A stretch of DNA of 64,000 nt from an uncultured Clostridia bacterium (lineage in GTDB: Bacteria; Bacillota_A; Clostridia; TANB77; CAG-508). How positions within the stretch are numbered: the first letter of the stretch is position 1; every line of letters begins with the position of its first letter. Below, piece after piece: positions 30,525 through 39,804 of the stretch. A model generated the notes under the pieces. The model was not told the DNA's origin. It did no database searches and worked only from the letters and a program-made list of their open reading frames with translations. Where the stretch lies: contig CANQLP010000001.1 in NCBI GenBank assembly GCA_947624725.1, forward strand, positions 150,408 to 214,407, given 5' to 3'. The position numbers were made by a program, and so were the translations under genes.

Positions 30525-31736
30525 TCTAAGTAGTTCTTAAACATATTATATGCCTTATCTAACGAACTTGTTAGCCTATCCACATCTTCTTTGGTATTAT
30601 AAAAATAGAAACTTGCACGACATGTAGAGTCTATTCCCAAATATCTCATCAAAGGTTGTGCACAATGATTTCCGAGACCTTATGCAAACTCCATCTGCAT
30701 CTAAAATGCTTGCAATATCATGTGGATGAACTCCTTTTATATTAAATGAAATAACACTTGAATGATTTTCTTTATTTTTTGTCATATATAAATTTAAGTA
30801 ATCTAATTTTGATAATTCTTCTCTTGCATATTCTAAGACATCATTTTCTAATTCTTGTATTTTATCATATCCTAAATTTTCTATATAGTCAATTGCAGCT
30901 CCAAGACCTACAACTCCTCCAACATTTTGTGTACCTGCTTCAAACTTATTTGGAAGTGGAGCAAATGTTGTGTCTTGTTCATGTACATATTCTATCATAT
31001 CTCCACCCATAAGGAAAGGCTCCATCTTATTTAAAAGTTCTTTCTTTCCATATAAAACACCTATTCCAAGTGGAGATAACATTTTATGTCCTGAAAATAT
31101 TAAAAAATCTGCATCTAAATCTTGCACATCTATTTTCATGTGAGGTATACTCTGTGCTGCATCAACAATTACAATCGCACCTTTTTTATGTGCATATTTT
31201 ATAATCTTTTTTACATCATTTATTGTACCTAAAACATTTGATACATGTGTAATTGCAACAATTTTTGTTCTATCTGTAATTGTTTTTTCTATTTCTCCTG
31301 AAGGTATTTCAAAATTACTATCAATATACATATATTTAAGCTTCGCTCCTGTTAATTTACATACCTTTTGCCAAGGAACTAAATTAGAATGATGCTCCAT
31401 AATAGAAATTGCAATTTCGTCATTTTCCTTTAAATTATTCATTCCATATGAATATGCAATTAAATTTAAACTTTCAGTTGCATTTTTTGAAAATATAATT
31501 TCTTCTGGATGCTTTGCATTAATAAAATTTGCAATCTTTTCACGAGTTTTTTCATACATCTCAGTTGCTTCAATGCTTAAAGAATATGCACCTCTGTGTG
31601 GATTTGCATTGTAATTTTCATAAAACTCTTTTACTTTATCTATTACTATTTTAGGTTTTTGAGTCGTAGCTCCACTATCTAAATATGCAATATCTCTATT
31701 TGCAAGTATCGGAAAATCCTTTCTTATATCTTCCAT
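30509..31736 (-). CDS. sufS: SufS cysteine desulfurase, one CGG+1 site
   Basis: A PLP enzyme that supplies sulfur for Fe-S clusters: HHSNLVPWQ and the PLP Lys in [13 protein letters not shown]. The frame breaks at IRS-CGG-A (30672-30674); the skip gives [13 protein letters not shown], so the catalytic Cys loop lies behind the shift. The corrected length is 408 residues, ending in the arm of hairpin element A. It is flanked by sufD and sufU. Confidence 0.96.
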
Positions 31737-31752
31737 AAAATAAATCTCTCCT

Positions 31753-32810
31753 TTAATCTAATCTTTTATCAATCTCCTCTAAAATTTCAGTTTTTAAAGT
31801 TTCATCAAATATTTTTTCTATCACTTTATTGAATTTTGCTCTAACTAATAATTTCATACTATCCTTTTTACTAAATCCTCTACTCATAATATAAAATAAT
31901 TCTTTATCTCCGGATTTTTCCACTTGCTGTACTATGATTTCCTTCTACATCTTCTTCGCTACAAAGAAGCATTGGAAGTGAAATGGATTTTGCCTTATCT
32001 GATAAAAGCATACAAAATTCATTTTCATCTCCTTTTGCTTTTTTGCATCCTCTCCTAAAATCGATTGTACCTTTAAAATGTTTCTTAGCATTATCCTTTA
32101 AAGCACCTTGTACCTCTATTTCTATATTAGTTTTTTCTCCGATTAAGCCTACCTATATAATTCAAATCAAAAGTTTGTGTTTCTTTTCCTAAATAAATTC
32201 CATATATTTTATTTTTGGCTGATTCTCCCTTTAAGTTTGAATAATAATTTGTAATGCTATTTTCTCCACCAAAATCTACGCTTGTAAATGTGATATTTGC
32301 ATTTTCTTCAATTTCAAATTCAAAGCTAACCAAATTTGTAGATTTTATATTTAGTAAATTAATATAATTTATGTTTATATTAGAATTTTTCTTTGCCTTT
32401 ATGCGAATTACTGCATTACAATATCCAGCTAATTCTTCTTCTTGAGAATTATATTTTAGTATTACATTTGCCTTTGTATTTTCTTCTGCAATAATTTCTA
32501 CATTTTGTATCAAAGATAAATTATCCTCATCAAATTCTGCTTTTATCTCAATAGGCTCTGTGATTTTTTTCTCTATAATTAATTTTTCCATATTATTTGC
32601 ATTCTGTTTTACTTCTTCTAACTTTTGAGGAGCTATCCCATACTCTAAAGTAAAATCACTTATAGATTCTTCTACTCTAACTCCTTCAGGTAAAAGTGTA
32701 TAAACATTATCAAATTCTTGAAATTTTTTAGAAATTGTATCTTCTTCTAATATTATATTATTTATTCCAAAATTTTTTGCAGTTCTGACAGGCGTATTGT
32801 TTAGTTCCAT
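31753..32810 (-). CDS. sufD: SufD Fe-S scaffold component, two CGG+1 sites
   Basis: Partner of SufB and SufC in Fe-S assembly, with a right-handed beta-helix core. Skips: N-CGGA at 32139-32141 gives IGRLNGEKTNIEIEVQG; I-CGGA at 31910-31912 gives HSTASGKIGDKELFYIMSRG, the conserved SufB/D C-terminal signature. 351 residues. It lies between sufB and sufS in the usual Firmicute order. Confidence 0.92.
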
Positions 32811-32846
32811 CTATATACCTCCTATTCGCTTTGTGCTTTACACTTC

Positions 32847-34247
32847 CTATCCTATACTTCCCTCAAGTTCAAGTCCAATCAAATTATTCATCTCTGCTGC
32901 ATATTCAACAGGAAGTTCCTTTGATACTGGATATGCAAATCCTCTTACTATCATAGCTTTTGCATCTTCTTCTGAAAGTCCACGACTCATCAAATAAAAA
33001 ATTGTTTTATCACTAATCTTTCCAATTTTCGCTTCATGAGAAAATTCAACATCATCAGTTCTTATATCATTTGTAGGTATTGTATCAGATATAGAAATAT
33101 CATCTAACATAAGTGATTCACAAGAAACTGATGCTTTAGAGCCTACACCATTTTCATTTATTCTAACATATGATCTATAAGTGCATTTTCCTCCATTTTT
33201 TGAAATAGATTTTGCATTAACAACACTTGAAGTATTTTTTGCATTATGAACAACTTTAAAGCCATTATCCAAATTTTGACCTTTGCCTGCAAATGAAATA
33301 CCAGTAAACTCTGTCTTTGCATTTTCTCCATTTAGAATACTCATTGGATAAAGCATAGAGATTTTTGATCCAAATGAACCTGATACCCATTCCATCTTTG
33401 CATTTTTTCCTACTATTGCTTTTTTAGTATTAAGATTTAACATATTTTTAGACCAATTCTCTATTGTAGAATATCTTAAATAACTATTGTCTCTAACATA
33501 TAACTCAACACATCCTGCGTGCAAGTTAACCTTATTATATTTTGGTGCAGAACAGCCTTCTATAAAATGAAGACTAGCTCCTTCATCTACAATAATTAAG
33601 GTGTGTTCAAATTGTCCTGATTCTGGAGAATTTAATCTAAAATATGATTGCAAAGGTATTTCTACATTAACTCCCTTTGGTACATACACAAAAGATCCTC
33701 CTGACCAAACTGCTCCATGAAGTGCAACAAATTTATGGTCATTTACCGGCACACATTTCATAAAATGTGCCTTTACCAAGTCAGGATATTCTCTTACTGC
33801 AGTTTCCATGTCTGTATATATAACTCCCTGTTCCATTAGCTCCTTTTTCATACTGTGATATACAACTTCAGAATCATATTGTGCCCCAACTCCTGCTAAA
33901 GATGCTTTTTCTGCTTCTGGAATACCTAGTTTATCAAATGTATTTTTTATATCTTCTGGAACATCCTCCCATGAAGAATTAAGTTTTGATTTTGGTCTTA
34001 CATATGTTGCAATATTATTCATGTCTAATTCTGATAGGTCTGGTCCCCAAGTTGGCATTTCTAGCTCATTATATACATCTAATGCCTTATGCCTAAAATC
34101 TCTCATCCACTCTGGGTCTTGTTTTTGACTAGATATTTCATCAATTATTTCATGAGTTAGACCTTTTTTTATTTTAAAATCATATTCATCTTTATTTTTA
34201 AAATCATAGATATTTCTATTTATTTCATCAATATTTGACTTATTCAT
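32847..34247 (-). CDS. sufB: SufB Fe-S scaffold
   Basis: 466 residues of the SufBCD complex: QDPEWMRDFR, EYPDLVKAHFMKCVPVNDHKF and GKISDKTIFYLMSRGLSEEDA are family hallmarks. The gene is intact, and its one CGG trinucleotide falls across CCG GTA. It is flanked by sufC and sufD. Confidence 0.97.
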   Translation of the reverse strand: MNKSNIDEINRNIYDFKNKDEYDFKIKKGLTHEIIDEISSQKQDPEWMRDFRHKALDVYNELEMPTWGPDLSELDMNNIATYVRPKSKLNSSWEDVPEDIKNTFDKLGIPEAEKASLAGVGAQYDSEVVYHSMKKELMEQGVIYTDMETAVREYPDLVKAHFMKCVPVNDHKFVALHGAVWSGGSFVYVPKGVNVEIPLQSYFRLNSPESGQFEHTLIIVDEGASLHFIEGCSAPKYNKVNLHAGCVELYVRDNSYLRYSTIENWSKNMLNLNTKKAIVGKNAKMEWVSGSFGSKISMLYPMSILNGENAKTEFTGISFAGKGQNLDNGFKVVHNAKNTSSVVNAKSISKNGGKCTYRSYVRINENGVGSKASVSCESLMLDDISISDTIPTNDIRTDDVEFSHEAKIGKISDKTIFYLMSRGLSEEDAKAMIVRGFAYPVSKELPVEYAAEMNNLIGLELEGSIG

Positions 34248-34282
34248 TATCTATATCCTTTCTTAACTTCAAAAAGATTCGA

Positions 34283-35030
34283 TTATTTTTGCAATTTATA
34301 TTCTCCATAGCCATTTTCTTCAATGTGTTTTGCAAGTTCACTATCTCCTGTTTTTACAATCTTGCCATCTACTAAAATATGCACATAGTCCACATCTAAA
34401 CTATGCAAAATCTTTGTATTATGGGTTATAATTAAAACACTGTTTTCTTTATTCTTGAACATCTCAATTCCTTTAGATACTGTTTTTATTGCATCTACAT
34501 CTAACCCTGAATCTGTTTCATCAAGTATTGCAAGTTTTGGATTTAAGACAAGCATTTGGAGAATCTCATTTTTCTTCTTTTCTCCTCCTGAAAAGCCAAC
34601 ATTTAAGCTTCTTTCCAAATTTTTAGGATTCATATTTAATTCTTCCATGTATTTATTTAGTTCGTCCATAAAAGCAAACATTTTTACAGGCTTTCCTGTA
34701 ACTTTACTTTTAGCATACTTTAAAAAATTTGTAACCGTTATTCCTGGAATCTCTTCTGGAAGTTGGAAAGACATAAAAACTCCTTTTCTTGCAATCTCAT
34801 CTGTTTTTAGATTTGTTATATCTTCTCCTTCAAAAAAGATACTTCCTGCTTGTTTTTTATATAGTGGATTATTAAAAATTGCATTTGCTGTTGTTGTCTT
34901 ACCGAGAACCATTTGGTCCCATTATTACATGTATTTCGCCTTTTTTAATCTTTAAATTAATTCCTTTTAATATTTCTTTATTCTCTGCATTTACATATAA
35001 ATCTTTAATCTCTAACAAATTATCACTCAT
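34283..35030 (-). CDS. sufC: SufC ATPase, one CGG+1 site
   Basis: ABC-type ATPase of the SufBCD complex. The Walker A appears only after the skip: NGS-CGG-T (34902-34904) gives MGPNGSGKTTT. The signature [14 protein letters not shown], Walker [13 protein letters not shown] and the switch His in IITHN follow. 248 residues. Its ATG overlaps the TGA stop of the preceding regulator (ATGA), which also shows that TGA is a stop here. Confidence 0.96.
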
Positions 35031-35471
35031 TTTATTTCTCTCCTTTTACATTGTCTACATTTTTCTTTATTCACATCATAATTACAATTCAAATCATTTA
35101 AGCCTAAAACCTTATGTACATATTTTGCAAGATTATTTGCTGTATTATCATTTATTGCAAGTTTAATTTTTTCTGCTTCCTCTGCTGCCTCATTTTCTTC
35201 AAGTTCTAAAACATCTTTTAAAAACAGGTATACAATGTCATAAGTCTCTAGAATTTTCTTTGCCAAATCTTCTCCGTTTTTCAGTTAATTCTATTGTTCC
35301 ATAAGATTCATAATTTAAAAATCCATTATTTTTTAAATTATTTATTGCTTTATTTACACTAGGTTTAGTAAGATTCATTTTATTTGCAATATCTGTAACA
35401 CGAATATTTCCGTTCTGCTTTTTCAGTATATATATTGTTTTTAGGTATTCCTCTTGTGCTTTTGAAATCAT
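35027..35471 (-). CDS. DtxR/MntR-family metalloregulator, one CGG+1 site
   Basis: N-terminal winged HTH ([13 protein letters not shown]...[19 protein letters not shown]), a dimerisation helix and a Cys-rich tail ([13 protein letters not shown]). The frame breaks at TEK-CGG-A (35274-35276); the skip gives [15 protein letters not shown], the family text. 147 residues. As first gene of the suf operon it probably acts as its iron or manganese sensor (inference). Confidence 0.92.
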
Positions 35472-35534
35472 ATTTTTATTTCCTTTTCATTAAATTTATA
35501 ATTTGCCTTTGGTTTTTGCATAATTTTGCAAAAT

Positions 35535-35550
35535 GTTAGCCAAAGTTAAC
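35535..35550 (-). promoter_or_regulatory. DtxR-type operator of the suf operon
   Basis: GTTAGCCAAAGTTAAC is an imperfect palindrome of the TTA...TAA class bound by DtxR-family proteins. It lies just downstream of the -10 box. A further half-site GGCTAAC at 35588-35594 abuts the -35, so the promoter is bracketed. Confidence 0.6.
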
Positions 35551-35558
35551 TATTGAAT

Positions 35559-35587
35559 ATTATATTATCTTTTGCTTTGTTTGTCAA
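35559..35587 (-). promoter_or_regulatory. sigma-A promoter of the suf operon
   Basis: In the minus direction TTGACA (35582-35587) and TATAAT (35559-35564) are both perfect and separated by exactly 17 bp, about 90 bp upstream of the DtxR-like gene. Confidence 0.8.
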
Positions 35588-35629
35588 GGCTAACATCTAT
35601 ATTTATGTGATTTTTTTGGAATTTTATAC

Positions 35630-35663
35630 AAAAAGTACATGAGAAATTCCCATGTACTTTTTT
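35630..35663. terminator. terminator between the suf operon and the foreign island
   Basis: The stem AAAAAGTACATG/CATGTACTTTTT lies downstream of the minus-strand gene at 35704. The right flank CTTTTTTGAGGTT is repeated at the matching position beside the second foreign gene (55921-55951). Confidence 0.75.
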
Positions 35664-35703
35664 GAGGTTTTAAAATTTTACTTTTTCAAAAAGATTGAAA
35701 GCT

Positions 35704-35895
35704 CTACCCTAATGTATCAAATTCGCACTTTGGGCTAATGTGGTTTACGAACTTTCCGGTAGCTTGATCCCATACGCTCACGCAGACGAACTCGCTGTTT
35801 TTTGACTGAACTCCAGTTTTGTCCTTGTCTACAATCCCTTCTGGGATGGAGAAGGAATCCTCCCTTTTCCCAGTTTTTAAACTATCCAAACTCAT
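35704..35895 (-). CDS. small protein of the foreign island, function unknown
   Basis: 63 residues with codon use (AAG, TCC, GTC, CTC) unlike the AT-rich native genes. GGGAAA-type ribosome site. No membrane segment; the end reads WDQATGKFVNHISPKCEFDTLG. I do not recognise a family. It lies 33 bp behind the 58-residue gene and shares its promoter. Confidence 0.65.
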   Translation of the reverse strand: MSLDSLKTGKREDSFSIPEGIVDKDKTGVQSKNSEFVCVSVWDQATGKFVNHISPKCEFDTLG

Positions 35896-35928
35896 TTATA
35901 GTTTTCCCTTTCTTTTAAGTTTAATATA

Positions 35929-36105
35929 CTACCATGTGCGCAAGTATTCGCGTCCTTTAAGAGGATTTAAGTCTTTCGAATAGGTTTTTCCCTTGCCAAT
36001 AAAACAGGTTTCTGTCCTGTCAACAGTGCATTCCTTGATTAATTCTGACATTTTTAATTGTGCCTGTGCTTCTTGTTGCACTTGCAAATCACTTTTAATC
36101 TGCAT
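35929..36105 (-). CDS. small protein of the foreign island, function unknown
   Basis: 58 residues from the ATG at 36105 behind AGGAGGGT; starts MQIKSDLQVQQEAQAQ and ends KGREYLRTW. The first half is Gln/Ala-rich and likely helical. It has its own perfect sigma-A promoter and palindrome upstream. It is less AT-rich than native genes. No family recognised. Confidence 0.65.
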   Translation of the reverse strand: MQIKSDLQVQQEAQAQLKMSELIKECTVDRTETCFIGKGKTYSKDLNPLKGREYLRTW

Positions 36106-36188
36106 TATTTACCCTCCTGTCTGTTTGCTTATTTTTATGCTTCCTTTTGAACCCAAAATAAAATTTTAACCTCCTTTCATTTTTCTTC

Positions 36189-36213
36189 GTTCAAAATGAA
36201 CTTCATTTTGAAC
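36189..36213 (-). promoter_or_regulatory. GTTCAA...TTGAAC palindrome upstream of the 35.9-36.1 kb genes
   Basis: Twelve-base arms (36189-36200 and 36202-36213) are perfect complements. Half-site GTTCAA/TTGAAC is the same as at 36582-36607 and 56661-56686. It sits 21 bp downstream of the -10 box of the minus-strand promoter. Confidence 0.7.
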
Positions 36214-36234
36214 TTGCTACTTTTGTATGTTGTT

Positions 36235-36263
36235 ATTATATATTTATTTATGTAAATTGTCAA
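36235..36263 (-). promoter_or_regulatory. sigma-A promoter of the small foreign genes
   Basis: Minus-strand TTGACA (36258-36263) and TATAAT (36235-36240) are separated by 17 bp. The spacer begins ATTTACATAAATA, like the divergent promoter at 36532-36560. Confidence 0.8.
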
Positions 36264-36349
36264 TCTATTTCGTTTTTGTAAATGCATTATGTATTAGTTA
36301 TTGCATTATTTGTAGTTTTAGTTATGACTTTTAGAAAATTAGACAACAA

Positions 36350-36390
36350 AAAAAGTACATCTCTGCCTGACCGTTAGAGATATACTTTTT
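36350..36390. terminator. bidirectional hairpin between the divergent foreign genes
   Basis: The stem AAAAAGTACATCTCT/AGAGATATACTTTTT has one mismatch and T-runs on both strands. It separates the two divergent promoters. The rest of 36106-36659 holds only the promoters and palindromes listed; I see no gene in it. Confidence 0.65.
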
Positions 36391-36531
36391 TATTTTTTAA
36401 CTTCATTAACGGCACGCCACATTTTCTGTGGTTGCTCATCTTTTATATTTATTATATGATATTATTAAGTAAATGTCAACAAATACCATGAAAAATTAGA
36501 AAAGCATGTGTAATTAGCTATGTACTTTCAA

Positions 36532-36560
36532 TTGACAATTTACATAAATAGTTGTATAAT
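36532..36560 (+). promoter_or_regulatory. sigma-A promoter of the 36.7 kb foreign gene
   Basis: Perfect TTGACA (36532-36537) and TATAAT (36555-36560) with a 17-bp spacer. Confidence 0.82.
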
Positions 36561-36581
36561 TTTAATAATGCATAGTTTTAA

Positions 36582-36607
36582 TTGTTCAAAGTGTTATACT
36601 TGAACAA
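36582..36607 (+). promoter_or_regulatory. GTTCAA...TTGAAC operator of the 36.7 kb gene
   Basis: TTGTTCAA (36582-36589) and TTGAACAA (36600-36607) flank a 10-bp spacer, 21 bp after the -10 box: a likely repressor roadblock site. Confidence 0.7.
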
Positions 36608-36659
36608 GCAGGAAACGAAGGTTTAGTTTTATCATTATCAAAATGAGAAAGGAGAAAAA

Positions 36660-37511
36660 ATGTCAGAGTTTGTACGGTTAAAAGAGCTTTTGACAAATCC
36701 TGAAGTAAATAAAAAATACTTCGGGGCAAGCGATGAAGACATTACAGGAAAGTTTATCGATTACAGACCTATAACATCTGCAATTCGGCTTTCAGAAAGG
36801 AAAACTGGTTTTAATGAACTTCAGAACTTGTTTTCTGAAAAACTTACTTGGCATCCATTCCTTTACAAAGGTCAGGTATGCCTTGTATCTAGTTCAACAA
36901 AGGCTACTTTGGGTTTAGGTGGCGAAACAGGTTATTATTCTGGAATTGAGGTTTTAAACTCATATGCCTCTCTTTATTCCAATAATGACAATGGAATTCT
37001 TGATGTAAAAGCAGTTGCATTAACACGCGATATGTTTGAGAACATCAAGAATCAAGGCGTTTTGCGTGCAGCTGGATATTACTGGCTAGCAGATACCTAT
37101 GAGAGCTATGCAGACTATGATATCTTTGGTCTGTACTATGCTGAATGTGGTTTCATCGGCAAAGATGGTGATTTCCTCTTTGACTCCTCTGGAGGGCTTT
37201 ATTATCCGACTAACCAGATGAGAATTGTTGTAATTCTTCCTGATAATATTATGGTTGAGCTTGGGAATTCTGAAAATGATGGTTCAACTGAGTCCAAAGC
37301 CTTACATCTTTATGTAGAGCCTCCGACATATATTATCACAGAAAGCAATATGAATATAATGAAAGAATTGCTTTCGAACAGTATTGCCACAATGCTCTCA
37401 TCAACAGACAAAGTCCTTTCAGAAAAGGATTCAGATTCTGAAGCATCAGAAATTTTTAGGTCATTGAAAATGATTCTTGAAATTTTGGACAAGGCAAAAG
37501 TAAACTATTAA
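36660..37511 (+). CDS. foreign protein, paralog of the 56 kb gene, unknown function, CGG used as Arg
   Basis: 283 residues, soluble. The middle (LTWHPFLYKGQVCLVSS...GETGYYSG...YYWLADTYES) matches the 55965-56576 protein (LSWKPFAYKGQIYLVGT...GEVGYSNA...YHWLASKYKT). Two in-frame CGG codons occur (36675 and 36786) with no frame change. Reading the first as C-GGT would hit TAA at once. Base composition is richer in GC than native genes. AGAAAGGAG precedes the ATG. Probably recently acquired; it may be poorly expressed in this host (inference). Confidence 0.75.
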   Translation: MSEFVRLKELLTNPEVNKKYFGASDEDITGKFIDYRPITSAIRLSERKTGFNELQNLFSEKLTWHPFLYKGQVCLVSSSTKATLGLGGETGYYSGIEVLNSYASLYSNNDNGILDVKAVALTRDMFENIKNQGVLRAAGYYWLADTYESYADYDIFGLYYAECGFIGKDGDFLFDSSGGLYYPTNQMRIVVILPDNIMVELGNSENDGSTESKALHLYVEPPTYIITESNMNIMKELLSNSIATMLSSTDKVLSEKDSDSEASEIFRSLKMILEILDKAKVNY

Positions 37512-37523
37512 TACCTTCATTAC

Positions 37524-37556
37524 AAAAGCACACAAGTTGATTACTTGTGTGCTTTT
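37524..37556. terminator. bidirectional terminator
   Basis: AAAAGCACACAAG/CTTGTGTGCTTTT, a perfect 13-bp stem between the foreign gene and the convergent fprA. Confidence 0.88.
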
Positions 37557-37563
37557 GCTATAT

Positions 37564-38735
37564 TTACTTACATATTTCATTTGCAAGATCTTCTAAGGCT
37601 TTTTTTGAACTTTCATTTAGTCTTGATCTTATTGTAACTACTGGCTCTACAATCGTTATATCTTTCATTCCATCTATTATTTCTCTCATACATCTTGCAG
37701 CACTTGGTGCCCATGTTCCGATTTTCTATAATACCTATTTTTCTATTTTGATAATTTTTACTCTTTAGATGCCTTAAAAATTGCTCCATTGGTGGGAATA
37801 TTTCAAAATTATAACTAGAAGATGCAAGAACTAGTTTGCTATATCGAAATGCATTTTCTATTGCTTCTGCCATATCACATCTTGCTAAATCTAAAACTTC
37901 TAACTTCTTTATTCCCTTTTCTTCAAGCATCTTTGCAAATTCCTTTGCAGCATTAGCTGTATTTCCATGTATTGATGCAAATGCAACAAATACTCCATCA
38001 TCTTCTGGTTTATAACTGCTCCATATATCATATTTATTAATATAATATTCAAGATTTTCTTTCAAAATTGGTCCATGTAATGGGCAAATCATCTTTATAT
38101 CAAGGGTGCTTGCCTTCTTCAATAATGCTTGTACCTGTATGCCATATTTTCCGAACTATATTAAAATAGTATCTTCTTGCTTCACAGTCCCAAGCCTCAT
38201 CAGTATCAAGTGCTCCAAACTTTCCAAAACCATCTGCTGAAAATAATATTTTTTCTGTTTTTTCATATTCCACCATTACCTCTGGCCAATGCACCATAGG
38301 TGCCATGAAAAATTGTAATGTATGCTTTCCAAGTGGAAGCTCGTCCCCTTCTTTTACAACAACTTTTCTTTCTTCTAAATTTGGAATTTCAAAAAATTGT
38401 GGTATAAATGCAAATGTTTTTTCATTTCCAACTAATTTCATATCAGGATATTTTTTTGCAAGTTTTTCTATATTATATGCATGATCTGGCTCTAAATGAG
38501 AAATAACTAAGTAATATGGCATATTTCCATTTAATGCTTTTTCCAAATTTTCAAGCCATTCATCAGTCTTTCTTTTATCTATTGTATCCATTACAGTGAT
38601 TTTTTCATCTTTTATTAAATAAGAATTATATGATATACCATTTGGTACTTTATATTGACTCTCAAATAAATCTATATCTTTATCATCTGCTCCAATATAT
38701 ATAATATCATCTGATATAAATGTATCTTTTTTCAT
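37564..38735 (-). CDS. fprA: flavodiiron protein (A-type flavoprotein), two CGG+1 sites
   Basis: Reduces O2 or NO in anaerobes. N-terminal beta-lactamase-like diiron domain (HLEPDHAYNIEKL, GADDKD) and C-terminal flavodoxin domain (VAFASIHGNTANAAKEFA). Skips: V-CGGA at 38151-38153 gives FNIVGKYGIQVQALLKKA; N-CGGA at 37718-37720 gives IIENGTWAPSAARCM, the conserved end of the flavodoxin domain. 389 residues from the ATG at 38735; an ATG at 38762 lacks a ribosome site. Confidence 0.94.
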
Positions 38736-38798
38736 ACTAACACTCGTCCCTTCAAGTAACATATATTTTATTTTATATTTTTGCTAGTTTCAGTTTAT

Positions 38799-39273
38799 TT
38801 ATGCACGCCTTTTAAAAGTCTCATATATTGAACATCCCTTATCTACAAGGCATATTATTTTAGCCTCCAATGTACTTGGAAATTTCGTGATTGTAAGTGG
38901 CCACATATGTGATTCTATAATTATCCTCTCACAATCATTAATATTATAATATTTTAAGGCATTTAGATATGCAATTTTAGGATGCCTAAATCCATGTAAT
39001 CTTGGTCTTCCGTTCCAAACTATGCCAATCATATAAGAAAAAGTCATGAAACATTGCACCAACAACTAAAATTTCATAATCTATTTTATATCCAAATCTT
39101 CTTTCTAAAAATTTTGCAAATAAAAAACTATTATATGCAACATTCCTTGAATGTATATATACATTTGTGGTTCCATGTTGCAGATATGGTGTTAACATCT
39201 TTTGTATTTGTAAGTGTTTTTTTATTTGATCAACATATAGCAAGAATTCTTTTTTTTCTCTGATTCTTAACAT
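38799..39273 (-). CDS. HD-domain phosphohydrolase, one CGG+1 site
   Basis: HD motifs in order: HSRNVA, FHDFFLYDWH, HGFRHPKIA and IESHMWPL. The frame breaks at HSLE-CGG-A (39010-39012); the skip gives WHSLEGRPRLHGFRHPK, so the last two metal-site His residues lie behind the shift. 157 residues. The substrate is unknown; short HD proteins of this kind are often annotated as hydrolases only. Confidence 0.88.
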
Positions 39274-39365
39274 ATTTCACTTTCCTTCATATAGTTTATC
39301 ATATACTTTAATTATAATATATGTGTATCTAAAAAATCAATAAATTTTTCCTTAAAATTACTGTA

Positions 39366-39804
39366 TTATTTTTCCAATACTATTGTTACTGGGCCATCAT
39401 TTATTAAGTTTACCGACATATGTGCACCAAACTCTCCACATTGTGCTTCTACTCCTTGCCTTTTGCATTCTTCCTTAAAATATTCATATAATTCGTTTGC
39501 AACCTCTGGTTTTGCAGCATTTGTAAAACTCGGTCTATTCCCGAGAAGAAGTATCTGCATATAGTGTAAACTGTGATACAACTAATATCTCCCCATTAAT
39601 ATCTTTTAACGATAAATTCATTTTATCATTTTCATCTTTAAATATCCTTAATTTTATAATCTTCTTAACTAATTCTTCTACTTTCTCTTTGTTATCATCA
39701 TGAGTTACTCCAAGAAGAACCAAAAGTCCTTTATTTATTTTTCCAACAATTCTATCTTCTACTGTTACACTTGCTTTATCTACTCTTTGAATTACAGCTC
39801 TCAT
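39366..39804 (-). CDS. dtd: D-aminoacyl-tRNA deacylase, one CGG+1 site (GGG)
   Basis: Removes D-amino acids from mischarged tRNA. Starts [15 protein letters not shown], with SQFTLYAD. The frame breaks at TSS-CGG-G (39541-39543), the only GGG case; the skip gives [17 protein letters not shown], the family active-site text, and the end [12 protein letters not shown] follows. 145 residues, the normal length. Confidence 0.95.
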
